This document shows, in pieces, positions 1 through 8,278 of a stretch of DNA of 64,000 nucleotides. Source of the stretch: a virus. The notes under the pieces were generated by a model that did no database searches, was not told the DNA's origin, and saw only the letters and a program-made list of their open reading frames with translations. The stretch spans positions 1 to 64,000 of the IMG/VR virus record IMGVR_UViG_3300005099_000065, one strand, 5' to 3'. Position numbers and translations under genes: made by a program. Within the stretch, counting starts at the first letter, position 1; every line of letters starts with the position of its first letter.

Positions 1-1283
1 GAATCTTGAAGCCTGGGGGAAAGTTGGTGTTTGAAGTACCCTCCACCAAAGGGGAAGGGGCTTACATTCCCGACCATCGCAATTTTTGGAACAAAACTGT
101 GGTGATGTTTTACACCCAACCACATCTGGCTCAAGGACGTCCATTGTTTGAATTGGAGGAGCTGGAAGAGCAAGTGAAAGGAGATTATTGCTATTTGAAA
201 GGAGTCATGAAGGCAGTGAAAGGATCTACTTCAGGAACTAGAAAATGCATAGATTCCCCACAAAGTCGCAAGCTTTACGAGCCAATTCAAAAGGGGATGC
301 AATTACCCAAACCACAGATGAAGGTTTACACAGAATTTTTTAACGTGGATGAATTGTGGGACAATTGGGCAAAGAAGCGCATTGAGGCTGGTCACAAGAT
401 AGCAGTGGAGAACAAGCTGAATGGTTTTCGTTGTTTTATACAGAAAAAAGGGAATCGGATTTCTTGCTTTTTTGAAGACAGCCAAAAGGAAAGAGATTTT
501 CCTGATTTGATCGAGCCTTTGAAAAAGATTCCTGATGATTTTGCTTTGGACACTAATGTAGGCATAAATGAAAAAGGAAAACCATTGCCCAGAATCATGC
601 TCATGAAACTGATAGGAGAAAATCCTAAGTTGGAAGAGGGTGAGGTGTTGGTTGCTACCATTTTTGATTTGCCTTATTGGAAGGAGGATTTAACCTCTCA
701 ACCTTTGAGCATCAGAAGGAAAAGGTTGGAAGAGTTTTACAATCGTTATTTGAAAGGCAATCCTCATTTTGAATTGTCTCAGCAAATGATAGTGGATTCT
801 AAACCCGAGTTGGAAAGGGCTTTCAAGAAGTTAGGCTTTTTACCTATGAGTGAGGGAATTGTGGCTAAGAATTTGGACAGTGGTTATCAATTCGGTCCCA
901 TGGCTGAGTGGGCTAAGATAAAACACATGGTGGAATTTAAGGCTATGGTTTACAAAGTGCAGCGCAATGCAAATGGTACATATTCATTTTGGTGTGGATT
1001 GTTGAAAGGAGACAGTCCTTATGTGAATACTATTGAATTTCAAGGTCAAGAATTGGTTGATATGGGCAAAACTTACAATGCTAAGTTTAAGGCAGAGCCA
1101 GGAGACATTATCACTGTGGAAGTGGAGGAGCTGATTCCAAAAGACACTCCCAAAGGTCCTGTTTTGGATTGGTTAGGGGCGTTACCTGTAGACATCGATA
1201 AGGAGAGAACCAAACCTTACTTTGCCAACCAATGTGTGGATTTGGCTAAGAGAGGTCATATATGGCAAGGGAAGGAAACCTAG
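1..1283 (+). CDS. Methyltransferase-like / ATP-dependent DNA ligase-like fusion protein (5' end cut by window)
   Basis: The frame is open to the left edge, so the true start is outside the window. The first ~45 visible residues (KPGGKLVFEVPS, then DHRNFWN and FYT) look like the C-terminal part of a class I SAM methyltransferase. From about residue 100 the protein resembles the adenylation domain of ATP-dependent DNA ligases: motif I is KLNGFR (lysine near residue 137 counting from base 6), motif IV is EGIVAK and motif V is KIKH. A short OB-like domain follows. The usual KxDGxR of motif I has Asn for Asp, and the expected DGE of motif III reads DTN, so ligase activity is uncertain. It overlaps the next gene by 22 bases and lies in the head module, which suggests a virion or packaging role rather than replication. 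Confidence 0.7.
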   Translation, partial: ILKPGGKLVFEVPSTKGEGAYIPDHRNFWNKTVVMFYTQPHLAQGRPLFELEELEEQVKGDYCYLKGVMKAVKGSTSGTRKCIDSPQSRKLYEPIQKGMQLPKPQMKVYTEFFNVDELWDNWAKKRIEAGHKIAVENKLNGFRCFIQKKGNRISCFFEDSQKERDFPDLIEPLKKIPDDFALDTNVGINEKGKPLPRIMLMKLIGENPKLEEGEVLVATIFDLPYWKEDLTSQPLSIRRKRLEEFYNRYLKGNPHFELSQQMIVDSKPELERAFKKLGFLPMSEGIVAKNLDSGYQFGPMAEWAKIKHMVEFKAMVYKVQRNANGTYSFWCGLLKGDSPYVNTIEFQGQELVDMGKTYNAKFKAEPGDIITVEVEELIPKDTPKGPVLDWLGALPVDIDKERTKPYFANQCVDLAKRGHIWQGKET

Positions 1284-2068
1284 ATTATGCTTTCGGGGAT
1301 TCGGGCAGGTTTGTAGTACAAACACACGAAAGGTTTTTATTGGAATACCAAGTCAAGTACACTCATGACTTGGGATGGAAGCGGGTGTTTTTGTCTCCTT
1401 TCCAATTGAACATTTTGAGAACAATAGCTGATTTCAATTGGGATAGAATCAATGATCCTAAGATTCATGAAGACAAATCATTTATTCAAAGATTGAACAA
1501 GTTTGTGGAGGGCTTGGACATAGAGGATCTGAATGTGCAGCAACTCAAGGTTTTGGCTTTGGTCAATCCTGTGAGCATTCATACTGATATCAGATTTCAT
1601 CGTCTGCAACCAAAGCGAGATGATTATTTTGAAGGAGGAGAAATCTTCAAGCCAGGCAACCAGTTTCATGACAATCCATTGTTGGTGTTTGAGGAGGAGC
1701 AGCCTTTTCTTTTTGATTTCAAAAAAGGCAGAGAAAAGGAATTGGAGGCTGAGGAATCTAGAGAATTGGTTGAGGTGGTGAAGGGACCTTTGGATTGGAT
1801 GAAAATAGGCAAGGACAAGCCTTACATAGCCAGACCAGGCACTCCTGGAGCTGATGAAAAGCGTTGGGGCAGATTGACTATGAGAGATGAAGGCAAATGG
1901 TGGGCAGGAACTCAAGACCGTCACCACAAGGAGTTTTGGTTGGAGGGCAAATGGTTGAGAGGTTGTTATCAGTTCAATTATGTGCCCACAGGTCCTGGAG
2001 TGAGGCAATGGATGATGATAAAAGTGAAAAATCGAACCAAAGAACAAGTGTTGAGCAAACGAAAATGA
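1262..2068 (+). CDS. Head-module protein, partner of the ligase-like protein
   Basis: 268 residues, starting at an ATG preceded by AGAGG and overlapping the end of the ligase-like gene. The middle (about residues 90-175) is acidic and low in complexity. The last ~50 residues (FWLEGKWLRGCYQF, then WMMIKVK) have the strand pattern of the LigD 3'-phosphoesterase family (F-L-G-K-L-G ... W-hydrophobic-I-K). That is a resemblance by eye only. Its place between the ligase-like gene and the scaffold and capsid genes suggests work in DNA-end processing, packaging or head maturation. Function is not established. Confidence 0.5.
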   Translation: MAREGNLDYAFGDSGRFVVQTHERFLLEYQVKYTHDLGWKRVFLSPFQLNILRTIADFNWDRINDPKIHEDKSFIQRLNKFVEGLDIEDLNVQQLKVLALVNPVSIHTDIRFHRLQPKRDDYFEGGEIFKPGNQFHDNPLLVFEEEQPFLFDFKKGREKELEAEESRELVEVVKGPLDWMKIGKDKPYIARPGTPGADEKRWGRLTMRDEGKWWAGTQDRHHKEFWLEGKWLRGCYQFNYVPTGPGVRQWMMIKVKNRTKEQVLSKRK

Positions 2069-2277
2069 AGTCCAAAATCAATTCTCCCCGTCTGAGTTTC
2101 ACTCATCATCTCTTGGGTCATCCCTGCTTGGTTTTGCCCAATGTAGGCACTTTTTGTTTGGCTGTTTATCATGAAATTCGTTGTGAAAGGTGTCATAAGT
2201 GTTTGGCTAAGCCTAGTGTCAGAGGAGTAGCAGGAGAAATCAAGTGTCCACGTTGCGGTCACATCAATAAATTCTAA
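2065..2277 (+). CDS. Com-like zinc-ribbon protein
   Basis: 70 residues. The ATG overlaps the previous stop (ATGA), so translation is probably coupled. The C-terminal half reads RCERCHKCL ... IKCPRCGHINKF, the two Cys-x2-Cys knuckles and the IKCPRC signature of the phage Mu Com family, small zinc proteins known to bind mRNA and activate translation of mom. The first 35 residues are unlike Com. No Mom-like gene is recognisable next to it, so the target is unknown. It could act as an RNA-binding regulator of the head operon or as a small structural zinc protein. Confidence 0.7.
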   Translation: MKSKINSPRLSFTHHLLGHPCLVLPNVGTFCLAVYHEIRCERCHKCLAKPSVRGVAGEIKCPRCGHINKF

Positions 2278-2281
2278 TCTG

Positions 2282-2320
2282 TTCATTTCATTTCATTTCA
2301 TTTCATTTCATTTCATTTCA
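2282..2320. repeat. Pentanucleotide tandem repeat (TTTCA)n
   Basis: Seven perfect copies of TTTCA (2286-2320) with a partial copy before them, directly after the stop of the zinc-ribbon gene and before a hairpin. A prime site for slippage; no coding role is seen. Confidence 0.9.
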
Positions 2321-2322
2321 TG

Positions 2323-2350
2323 ATTGACCATCATTTTGTGTTTGGTCAAT
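2323..2350 (+). terminator. Hairpin after the Com-like gene, possible terminator
   Basis: ATTGACCA (2323-2330) pairs perfectly with TGGTCAAT (2343-2350) across a 12-base loop and is followed by the T-rich TTGTGTTTTG. It separates the ligase/Com genes from the scaffold-capsid genes. The tail is not a clean T run, so termination may be partial. Confidence 0.45.
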
Positions 2351-2383
2351 TTGTGTTTTGATTTTGTATGTCTTCCATTCATT

Positions 2384-2389
2384 TATAAT
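2384..2389 (+). promoter_or_regulatory. Candidate -10 box upstream of the scaffold-capsid genes
   Basis: A perfect TATAAT 61 bases before the chosen start of the scaffold-like gene and just after the hairpin at 2323-2350. No good -35 is seen at 16-18 bases; TTGATT at 2358 is 20 bases upstream. It would give the capsid genes their own transcript. Confidence 0.4.
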
Positions 2390-2444
2390 ATTTAGTGTAG
2401 AGAGGTTCATGAAACCCAAATTCAAATGGAAGGAGGTGCGAAGT

Positions 2445-3245
2445 ATGGCTCATAATTTGAAAGATATGCCAGTTTGCAAAAAGGCAGGAACTGATGAATG
2501 TCCTATTGTGATCGAGTTGGGAGAAGAGGCAAAAGTGGAGTATGGCAAATATCCCGAGGTCATCAAAAAGAGGAAAGGTGAAGAACGTCAAAAGTTGAGA
2601 GAGCTGGCTAAAAAGTGTGAGCAGATGCTGAGCGGTCATGCGTGTCCATATTTGTTTGCTGAAAAGGGATATCAATACCCAGAGGATGAGGAGGAGAAAA
2701 AGAGGAAAAAGAAAGCTGCTGAGAAAGAAGGATATCAATACCCAGAAGACAAAAAGAAAAAAGCTGAGGAGGCGATTGATATGAAGAGATTAGAGGAAAT
2801 GGAAGAAAGAGTCAAAAAACTAGAAGAGCTCAACAAAGCATTAGCCGAAGCCAACAAACAACTTCAGGAGAAAATCAAGGAATCTGAACGCAAATTGTTT
2901 GAAGAACAAGTAAACAAAAAGTGCCAGGAGTATTTGGACAAAGGTTATTGGCCAGCAATGGTGGACAAAGTGAAAGAGATATTGCTCAACTCTCGTGATA
3001 TGGTTATCAAGCTCGAGGACAATGGTGAAGGTAAACCTATGATGGATGTGATTGATGAGTTACTTCAAACCATTCCTGAAAGCGTGTTGCTCAGCTATGA
3101 CGAAAGGACCCATTCTGAAACCACGAAGCCTGGCGAACCAGCTGGAATGACTTTGGAAGAGGTCGAGGAATGGGCAAAGAAAAATGGATTGAGTTTCGAA
3201 GAGGCTTGTGCCAGATTAGCCAAAGAAGGCAAAATTCAAGTTTAG
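2445..3245 (+). CDS. Scaffold-like protein
   Basis: 266 residues from the ATG at 2445, which has AAGGAGGTG 8 bases upstream; an ATG at 2409 behind AGAGG is an alternative. The N-terminal part carries four cysteines (CKK..DECP, C..ML..HACPYL). Next come two copies of GYQYPED in highly charged sequence, then a long Lys/Glu coiled coil, then a helical C-terminus. Size, acidic coiled-coil make-up and position immediately before the decoration and capsid genes fit a capsid scaffold. No protease motif is recognised. Confidence 0.55.
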   Translation: MAHNLKDMPVCKKAGTDECPIVIELGEEAKVEYGKYPEVIKKRKGEERQKLRELAKKCEQMLSGHACPYLFAEKGYQYPEDEEEKKRKKKAAEKEGYQYPEDKKKKAEEAIDMKRLEEMEERVKKLEELNKALAEANKQLQEKIKESERKLFEEQVNKKCQEYLDKGYWPAMVDKVKEILLNSRDMVIKLEDNGEGKPMMDVIDELLQTIPESVLLSYDERTHSETTKPGEPAGMTLEEVEEWAKKNGLSFEEACARLAKEGKIQV

Positions 3246-3261
3246 GAAGGAGGTGATATGA

Positions 3262-3861
3262 ATGAGCGGATTTGGGTATGGAGAAAATCCTGAGATTTTG
3301 AGAAGTCTAAAATGGATTGACGCTACAAACAAAGCCTTCAAACACCACGTGGTCAGGATGGCTATTGGGACAGCTGATGCTTGTGAATATCCCCACAATG
3401 CAAATGATTTGATTTTCGGAGTGCTTCAGGATGAAGGTACATTGAACAATTGGGTCGTGGTGGCTTGTGGAGGGGTGGCAAAAGTCATTTGCTCCAAGGC
3501 AGGAACAGTCAACAAAGGAGATCCCGTCATCTATGACCACGCAAACAGTGGCGGAACAGTGGGTAAGGTAAGAAGTGCATTTGTTTCTGGTGAGCATGTG
3601 TCTGGTACAGCTGGCTATGCAAGCTTATCTCACAAAGCTGTTCCAGGCTCAGTCAAAAAGGCTTCGGGTACAGGCACTCCAATTTATCTGACAGCTGAAG
3701 GCACATCTGTTTATTTCAGTGGCGCTTATGATTGCACTTTGGCTTACCAGATTGATCAGCCTGTGATTGGTTATGCTTTAGAGGATGCTACCACACCAAA
3801 TCAGGAATTTCGGGTATTAATTGCAAGAGAAAGACATATCAAAAATTCTAGTGTAGTGTAA
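3262..3861 (+). CDS. Capsid decoration/cement-like protein (DUF2190-type)
   Basis: 199 residues, start at 3262 behind GGAGGTG. The segment AGTVNKGDPVIYD and the Gly/Thr/Val-rich beta pattern match small capsid-cement proteins usually placed directly before or after the major capsid gene, as here. It probably sits on the outer surface of the head and stabilises it. Assignment rests on pattern and position. Confidence 0.55.
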   Translation: MSGFGYGENPEILRSLKWIDATNKAFKHHVVRMAIGTADACEYPHNANDLIFGVLQDEGTLNNWVVVACGGVAKVICSKAGTVNKGDPVIYDHANSGGTVGKVRSAFVSGEHVSGTAGYASLSHKAVPGSVKKASGTGTPIYLTAEGTSVYFSGAYDCTLAYQIDQPVIGYALEDATTPNQEFRVLIARERHIKNSSVV

Positions 3862-3877
3862 AGGAGGTGAGAAAGTA

Positions 3878-4789
3878 ATGGCAATCACTGTACAGACAGG
3901 CAATATTCATACCAATGTATATTTGTCCAAAATCGCAATTCAGTATGGGCAAGACCAATTCTATTGGGACAGGTTGTTGCCACCTTTCCTCGTGCAAAGA
4001 GAGAGTGACAAGATAAAGGTTTACAAAAAGGACGGTTACTTCAAAGGTGCTCCAATTCGTGCTGATGGTGCTCCAGCTGAAGAAGCAAGCCTCAGCTATA
4101 GCTATGATACCTATACATGCAAAGAGAGGGCACTGAAGGATATCGTCACAGACCGTGCTGTAGCTAATGCAGACAATGTGTTTAATCTCAAAGCTGATGT
4201 TACAAAGTTTCTCACTTCTCGAATCAAGCTTGGGATGGAAATTGACGTAAAGGATGTAGTCACATCCAAAATCACCAATTCATCCACTCCTAGTACCAAA
4301 TGGGACGATGCTGCTAATGCAGATCCTCAGGGCGATATTAGAACAGCTAAAATGACTATTGCCAAAGCAATTGGTCGCATGCCCAATGTCATTTATATGA
4401 CTCCTGAAGTCGAAACTGCATTAGCGAAAACCAACCAAGTCAAAGAACTCATCAAGTATACTAGCCGAGAATTGTTAACCAAAGGTGGTTTACCTGCTCA
4501 ACTTTGGGATTTACAAGTGATTGTATGTCCAGCTGTTTACAACAAAGCAAAGGAAGGCTTGAGTGTGGATATGGACTTTGTTTGGGGCGACACAGTGGTA
4601 GTGGCTTATGTCAATCCTGCTGACACCGTAACACTAGGGCGTACGTTCATCCATTCCAAGAGAAACTTTTTGGTACAGACTTGGAGGGACGAAGAAAGAG
4701 AGGGTGAGTGGATTCGCTGCTTGTGTAATTATGACCCCAAGATTCTTTGTCCTGATGCAGGTTATCTTTTAACTAACGTGTTGAGCTAA
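3878..4789 (+). CDS. Major capsid protein
   Basis: 303 residues with a strong AAAGGAGGTG ribosome site. It has an N-terminal arm rich in Gln/Asn, a mixed alpha-beta body and a C-terminal strand region (GRTFIHSKRNFLVQTW), as in HK97-fold capsid proteins of this size. Context supports it: scaffold-like and cement-like genes before it, small completion genes after it. No cleavage site is identified. Confidence 0.75.
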   Translation: MAITVQTGNIHTNVYLSKIAIQYGQDQFYWDRLLPPFLVQRESDKIKVYKKDGYFKGAPIRADGAPAEEASLSYSYDTYTCKERALKDIVTDRAVANADNVFNLKADVTKFLTSRIKLGMEIDVKDVVTSKITNSSTPSTKWDDAANADPQGDIRTAKMTIAKAIGRMPNVIYMTPEVETALAKTNQVKELIKYTSRELLTKGGLPAQLWDLQVIVCPAVYNKAKEGLSVDMDFVWGDTVVVAYVNPADTVTLGRTFIHSKRNFLVQTWRDEEREGEWIRCLCNYDPKILCPDAGYLLTNVLS

Positions 4790-4803
4790 TACATTTGGTT
4801 GAG

Positions 4804-4825
4804 CTCCAAGAGAGCCTTTTTGGAG
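4804..4825 (+). promoter_or_regulatory. Small hairpin masking the ribosome site after the capsid gene
   Basis: CTCCAA (4804-4809) pairs with TTGGAG (4820-4825), which includes most of the GGAGG ribosome site (4822-4826) of the next gene. It could lower translation of the downstream minor genes relative to capsid. Only 6 base pairs, so weak. Confidence 0.4.
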
Positions 4826-4832
4826 GTTGTGT

Positions 4833-5054
4833 ATGTATGTGGAAGTGCTAAAATATTCAGTCACGTACCCTACAGGTCCCCAGCGTCCAGGGGACATTAT
4901 TGAATTAACGAGGAAGGAAGCCCGATATTACATGGAGTTGGGATGGGTGCGTCCCATTCATCGCAAGGATTTGAAGTTTAAAAAATCCAGACATATTTTA
5001 GAGGACAGAAATTTGGTCAAAGATTTAAGTGTGGCTAGAATGAGGAGAAGGTGA
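4833..5054 (+). CDS. Small head-module protein
   Basis: 73 residues from the ATG at 4833, 6 bases after GGAGG. The pattern RPGDIIELTRKEARYYMELGWVRP is the turn-and-helix motif common in short phage proteins encoded just after the capsid gene. The C-terminus is very basic (RMRRR). Function is unknown; a head-completion or DNA-contact role is possible. Confidence 0.55.
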   Translation: MYVEVLKYSVTYPTGPQRPGDIIELTRKEARYYMELGWVRPIHRKDLKFKKSRHILEDRNLVKDLSVARMRRR

Positions 5055-5368
5055 TGGATAGCATAGGTTGGAGATTATACCATACAACTTTAATAAACAA
5101 TGGTACTAAAGTGATGGACGGCACTTGGGTGAGGGTGTCGGGTTTGCAAGAGATGGCGATCCACACCCAAATTGAGGGCACTTGTGTAGCCCAGATTAGA
5201 GGCAGCTGCGAAAGAAATTATCCTAACAATGATGGAGCTCAGATAGGCTCAAACATAACTTCAAGTGACATATATGAGTTGTATGCGCCTATTATGTGGG
5301 TAAAGGGCAAAGTGATAGCTGGTGGCGGGACTGTGAACATGTATTTGATGGGAAGAGCCCAATTATGA
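5054..5368 (+). CDS. Hypothetical beta-rich head-module protein
   Basis: 104 residues. The ATG at 5054 overlaps the previous stop (TGATG), with GAGGAGAAG upstream; GTG at 5051 is an alternative. Glycine-rich and strand-rich, with no catalytic motif seen. It is coupled to the beta-helix gene that follows (ATGA overlap), so it may be its base or attachment protein. Confidence 0.5.
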   Translation: MDSIGWRLYHTTLINNGTKVMDGTWVRVSGLQEMAIHTQIEGTCVAQIRGSCERNYPNNDGAQIGSNITSSDIYELYAPIMWVKGKVIAGGGTVNMYLMGRAQL

Positions 5369-7494
5369 GTTTGAACAAATTTTTGTTTGGAGGAGGAATT
5401 AGTGGACCTCTAAAATCGATTGCTAACATACGTTTTGTTCAACCAGGGCAAACAATTCAAGATGTTTTAAATAGTATAGTAGATGCATCACAAACCAATC
5501 CTTATTTTGTAATTGTGCCTCCAACAAGAGAACGTCCTGCATACATTCCTAAAGACCATGTTTATATCTATAATACAAATCCTTGTGACTTTTATGTAGA
5601 TGCCACAAATGGGGACGATAACAATGATGGAACAATAGATGCACCTTTTAAAACAGTTGCAAAAATTAATAGTTTGGGGTTGTTACCAGGAGATAGGGTT
5701 TTGTTTAAGTGTAATGAGGAATGGATGGAGGAATTGACTATTTCGTATAGAGGGACAAAAGAACAACCAATAGTTTTCACTAGTTATGGAGCTGGATATT
5801 TGCCTACTATTACGGGGCTAACAACTACTGATTCAAGTCAATGGGAAAGTTACGATGGGAAATATAGATATCCGTACTCAAGTCCTGCTCCTAACGTGTT
5901 GGTAGAAGATGGTGTTTATATGTTTCAACGCAGCCCTAATTATGACGACCCGATAAACAGAGTGACAAATGCTGGTGATTGGGCAAGAACAGATGGATAT
6001 ATTTACTTTATTCCTACTTCAGACACTCCATCAAATCATGTAATTAGGATTGGACGACTGAATAGACCTGTTTATTTTAATCAAGCTAAATATATTATTT
6101 GGGATGGAATTAATGTGGAAGGTTGTAATCATATTGGGACTTATATTACAGAAATGGCTTGTTTTCTAGTCCAAGATTGTGAACATATCAAAATCAAAAA
6201 TTCACATGTTGCCTATTCTCAATGGTGTGGTTTATCAGTTTTAGGTTCAAAGCATATCAAAATTTTTAATATTAGTGCGAATTTTGTTGATTACAGAGGC
6301 ATAAGCATAGGTGCAGATTGTGAGGATGTTGAAGTAAAAGGCTGTTTTGAAGTAAATATAGGCTATAACGCACATGAAATGTGGGATGAACCTTATATCA
6401 AAGCTGATATGGAAGGAATTGCTGTATCTGCTTGGAGTTGTGATGATAGTAAATATTCTAAAAATCCGACAAAAGTTTATATAAGAGACAATTTTATTGA
6501 AAATTGTGGACATACCCATGCCTATGATTCAGGTAGAGGAAAAGGAATTGTAATTAATGAGGCAAAATTTGACAATGATGTAGAAATTATTATTGAGAAA
6601 AATTTAGTGCGTAAATGTTTTAGTGCAGGTATAAAGGTTGAAAGCACAGGTGGGAATGTAAAAGTGGTAGATAATATAACAGTTGAAAATGGTTGGGGTA
6701 ATAGTGTAGATGTGACAGATAGTTGGAAAAAAATGGGTGGAATAATCGTTCAAGCTAAAGATGGACAAACATTAAATGTCATTATTGCAAACAATTTAAG
6801 TGCTTATAATGAATGTCATAATACTAATGGATATTCTGGTAATTTGGTTATAAGTGCCAATAATGCTACTGTAAATGCTGTTGTCAAAAATAATATTTTG
6901 TCGATTTTTAAAACAGTTAGTAACACACAGTGTAGTTTTAATATAGTTAATCCAAATGGTGGAACAGTAAATCTGACTAGCGATTATAATTGCTTTTGGG
7001 AAGCGTCAGATACAACCGTATGTATCAATTATTTGGGCACAACTTATGATAGAGCGCATGTGAAAGGTTCAAGTAGTGGTTATTGGTCATATGATACAGG
7101 TAATGATAACAACTCGATTGTTTCTGACCCTTGCTTAGTCAAATTAGGAAACGGAAAATTTGCTTTAAGACACGACTCTCCTTGTATTGAAGCAGGAGTT
7201 TATATTGCAAGAATTACTAAGAAACTTAATCCCAATATAGCACCTTCATATTTGGAAATAATTAAGGAAAGGAGAGGCACAGCAACTATTACTTCAGGCA
7301 ATACTTATGTTGATGTAATGCATAATCTGAATGAAACACCAAATATTGAAGACATTGTCATAACACCAACAAACAATCTGGGTTCAGCTACAAAATTCTG
7401 GATTAGTGACGTAACTAACACTACTTTTAGAATAAATATAGATACAGACCCTGGAGCAAGTGGGGCTAGTTTTGTTTGGCAAATAAGGAGGTAA
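5365..7494 (+). CDS. Right-handed beta-helix spike/appendage protein
   Basis: 709 residues; the ATG overlaps the previous stop. After an N-terminal domain it has FYVDATNGDDNNDGT, then APFKT and GDRVLFK (about residues 72-120), the usual entry to a right-handed parallel beta-helix in phage spikes and secreted polysaccharide-binding proteins. A long run of Asn/Val/Ile-rich rungs follows (to about 590). The end (about 620-709, ITSGNTYVDV ... FRINIDTD) resembles the trimer tip seen in other phage fibres. Position in the head module suggests a capsid-borne adhesin or a polysaccharide-degrading spike. No catalytic residues can be assigned by eye. Confidence 0.65.
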   Translation: MSLNKFLFGGGISGPLKSIANIRFVQPGQTIQDVLNSIVDASQTNPYFVIVPPTRERPAYIPKDHVYIYNTNPCDFYVDATNGDDNNDGTIDAPFKTVAKINSLGLLPGDRVLFKCNEEWMEELTISYRGTKEQPIVFTSYGAGYLPTITGLTTTDSSQWESYDGKYRYPYSSPAPNVLVEDGVYMFQRSPNYDDPINRVTNAGDWARTDGYIYFIPTSDTPSNHVIRIGRLNRPVYFNQAKYIIWDGINVEGCNHIGTYITEMACFLVQDCEHIKIKNSHVAYSQWCGLSVLGSKHIKIFNISANFVDYRGISIGADCEDVEVKGCFEVNIGYNAHEMWDEPYIKADMEGIAVSAWSCDDSKYSKNPTKVYIRDNFIENCGHTHAYDSGRGKGIVINEAKFDNDVEIIIEKNLVRKCFSAGIKVESTGGNVKVVDNITVENGWGNSVDVTDSWKKMGGIIVQAKDGQTLNVIIANNLSAYNECHNTNGYSGNLVISANNATVNAVVKNNILSIFKTVSNTQCSFNIVNPNGGTVNLTSDYNCFWEASDTTVCINYLGTTYDRAHVKGSSSGYWSYDTGNDNNSIVSDPCLVKLGNGKFALRHDSPCIEAGVYIARITKKLNPNIAPSYLEIIKERRGTATITSGNTYVDVMHNLNETPNIEDIVITPTNNLGSATKFWISDVTNTTFRINIDTDPGASGASFVWQIRR

Positions 7495-7496
7495 GA

Positions 7497-8066
7497 ATGA
7501 AAAAATTTTTGTTAATAATTATGCTACTTTTAATACCACTCATTGCTAAAGCTGAAATCCAATCCTTCAAATTCTGGATAGAAAACGACAATCTCAAAGG
7601 AAAAATCGCTACCACAGACAATTTTTTAGCCTATAACATTGGTTTTGACTCTGACAACAATCCTGAAACAGGATGTAGCGCTTGTGGCTATCCAGGGATT
7701 GATTATGAAATTTCTTTTGCTTATCAGGGAGGAAAATCCGACCCTGTGGTCTTATTCTGTGATTATTCAAACTGTTCTTGTAGTTCTTCAGACCCACTGA
7801 ATGAAAAGATAGAATGGAGTTTTGAACAGGATGGAAAAGTATTTAATTTTAGTATTCCATTAGAAACGATTTATAAAAACACATTTAAAATAAATATTTT
7901 TATTTCTTATCTACAAAAAATCATTGTTCCGGGGAATATGTTGGCAGATGACCATGTAATTGATTGCTTAAATTTAGACATAAGATGTGATTTTGATAAA
8001 GATTATGATGTTGATGGTTTGGATTTAACAATTTTCAGTAGTAATTTTGGTAAAAATTTTAGGTGA
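7497..8066 (+). CDS. Secreted protein with dockerin-like C-terminus
   Basis: 189 residues, start at ATG 7497 behind AAGGAGG. The N-terminus is a textbook signal peptide (MKKFLLIIMLLLIPLIAKA, cleavage after AKA). The mature part is beta-rich with eight cysteines in two groups. The C-terminus has one Ca-binding repeat, DKDYDVDGLDLTIF then SSNFGK, of the dockerin/EF-hand-like type common in bacterial surface proteins. Since phage virion proteins rarely carry signal peptides, it may be exported by the host (surface change or moron). Only one dockerin-like repeat is seen, while a classical dockerin has two. Confidence 0.55.
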   Translation: MKKFLLIIMLLLIPLIAKAEIQSFKFWIENDNLKGKIATTDNFLAYNIGFDSDNNPETGCSACGYPGIDYEISFAYQGGKSDPVVLFCDYSNCSCSSSDPLNEKIEWSFEQDGKVFNFSIPLETIYKNTFKINIFISYLQKIIVPGNMLADDHVIDCLNLDIRCDFDKDYDVDGLDLTIFSSNFGKNFR

Positions 8067-8104
8067 GGCTTTTCCTTGTTAAAAAAGATAACTGGAGACT
8101 ATAT

Positions 8105-8278
8105 ATGGAGTATATTTCCGTGAGAATGTATGGACTTAAAGAAGAGAAAGTTTTAGAGCTTATTACTGAAGGAAGTAAAAAAGATTGTGAAAATACTATA
8201 CTTCTGTTGAAAAAGCACTTCTGCGTGGAGGTGGTAAGAGATGGCAGAACAAATGTTAGTAGGAAAATACATAGTTAA
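8105..8278 (+). CDS. Small hypothetical protein
   Basis: 57 residues from ATG 8105 (GGAG 7 bases upstream); a GTG at 8063 overlapping the previous stop would give 71. It has a helix with many Lys/Glu residues and no known motif. Its last third overlaps the next gene in another frame, and its DNA carries that gene's ribosome site. Confidence 0.35.
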   Translation: MEYISVRMYGLKEEKVLELITEGSKKDCENTILLLKKHFCVEVVRDGRTNVSRKIHS

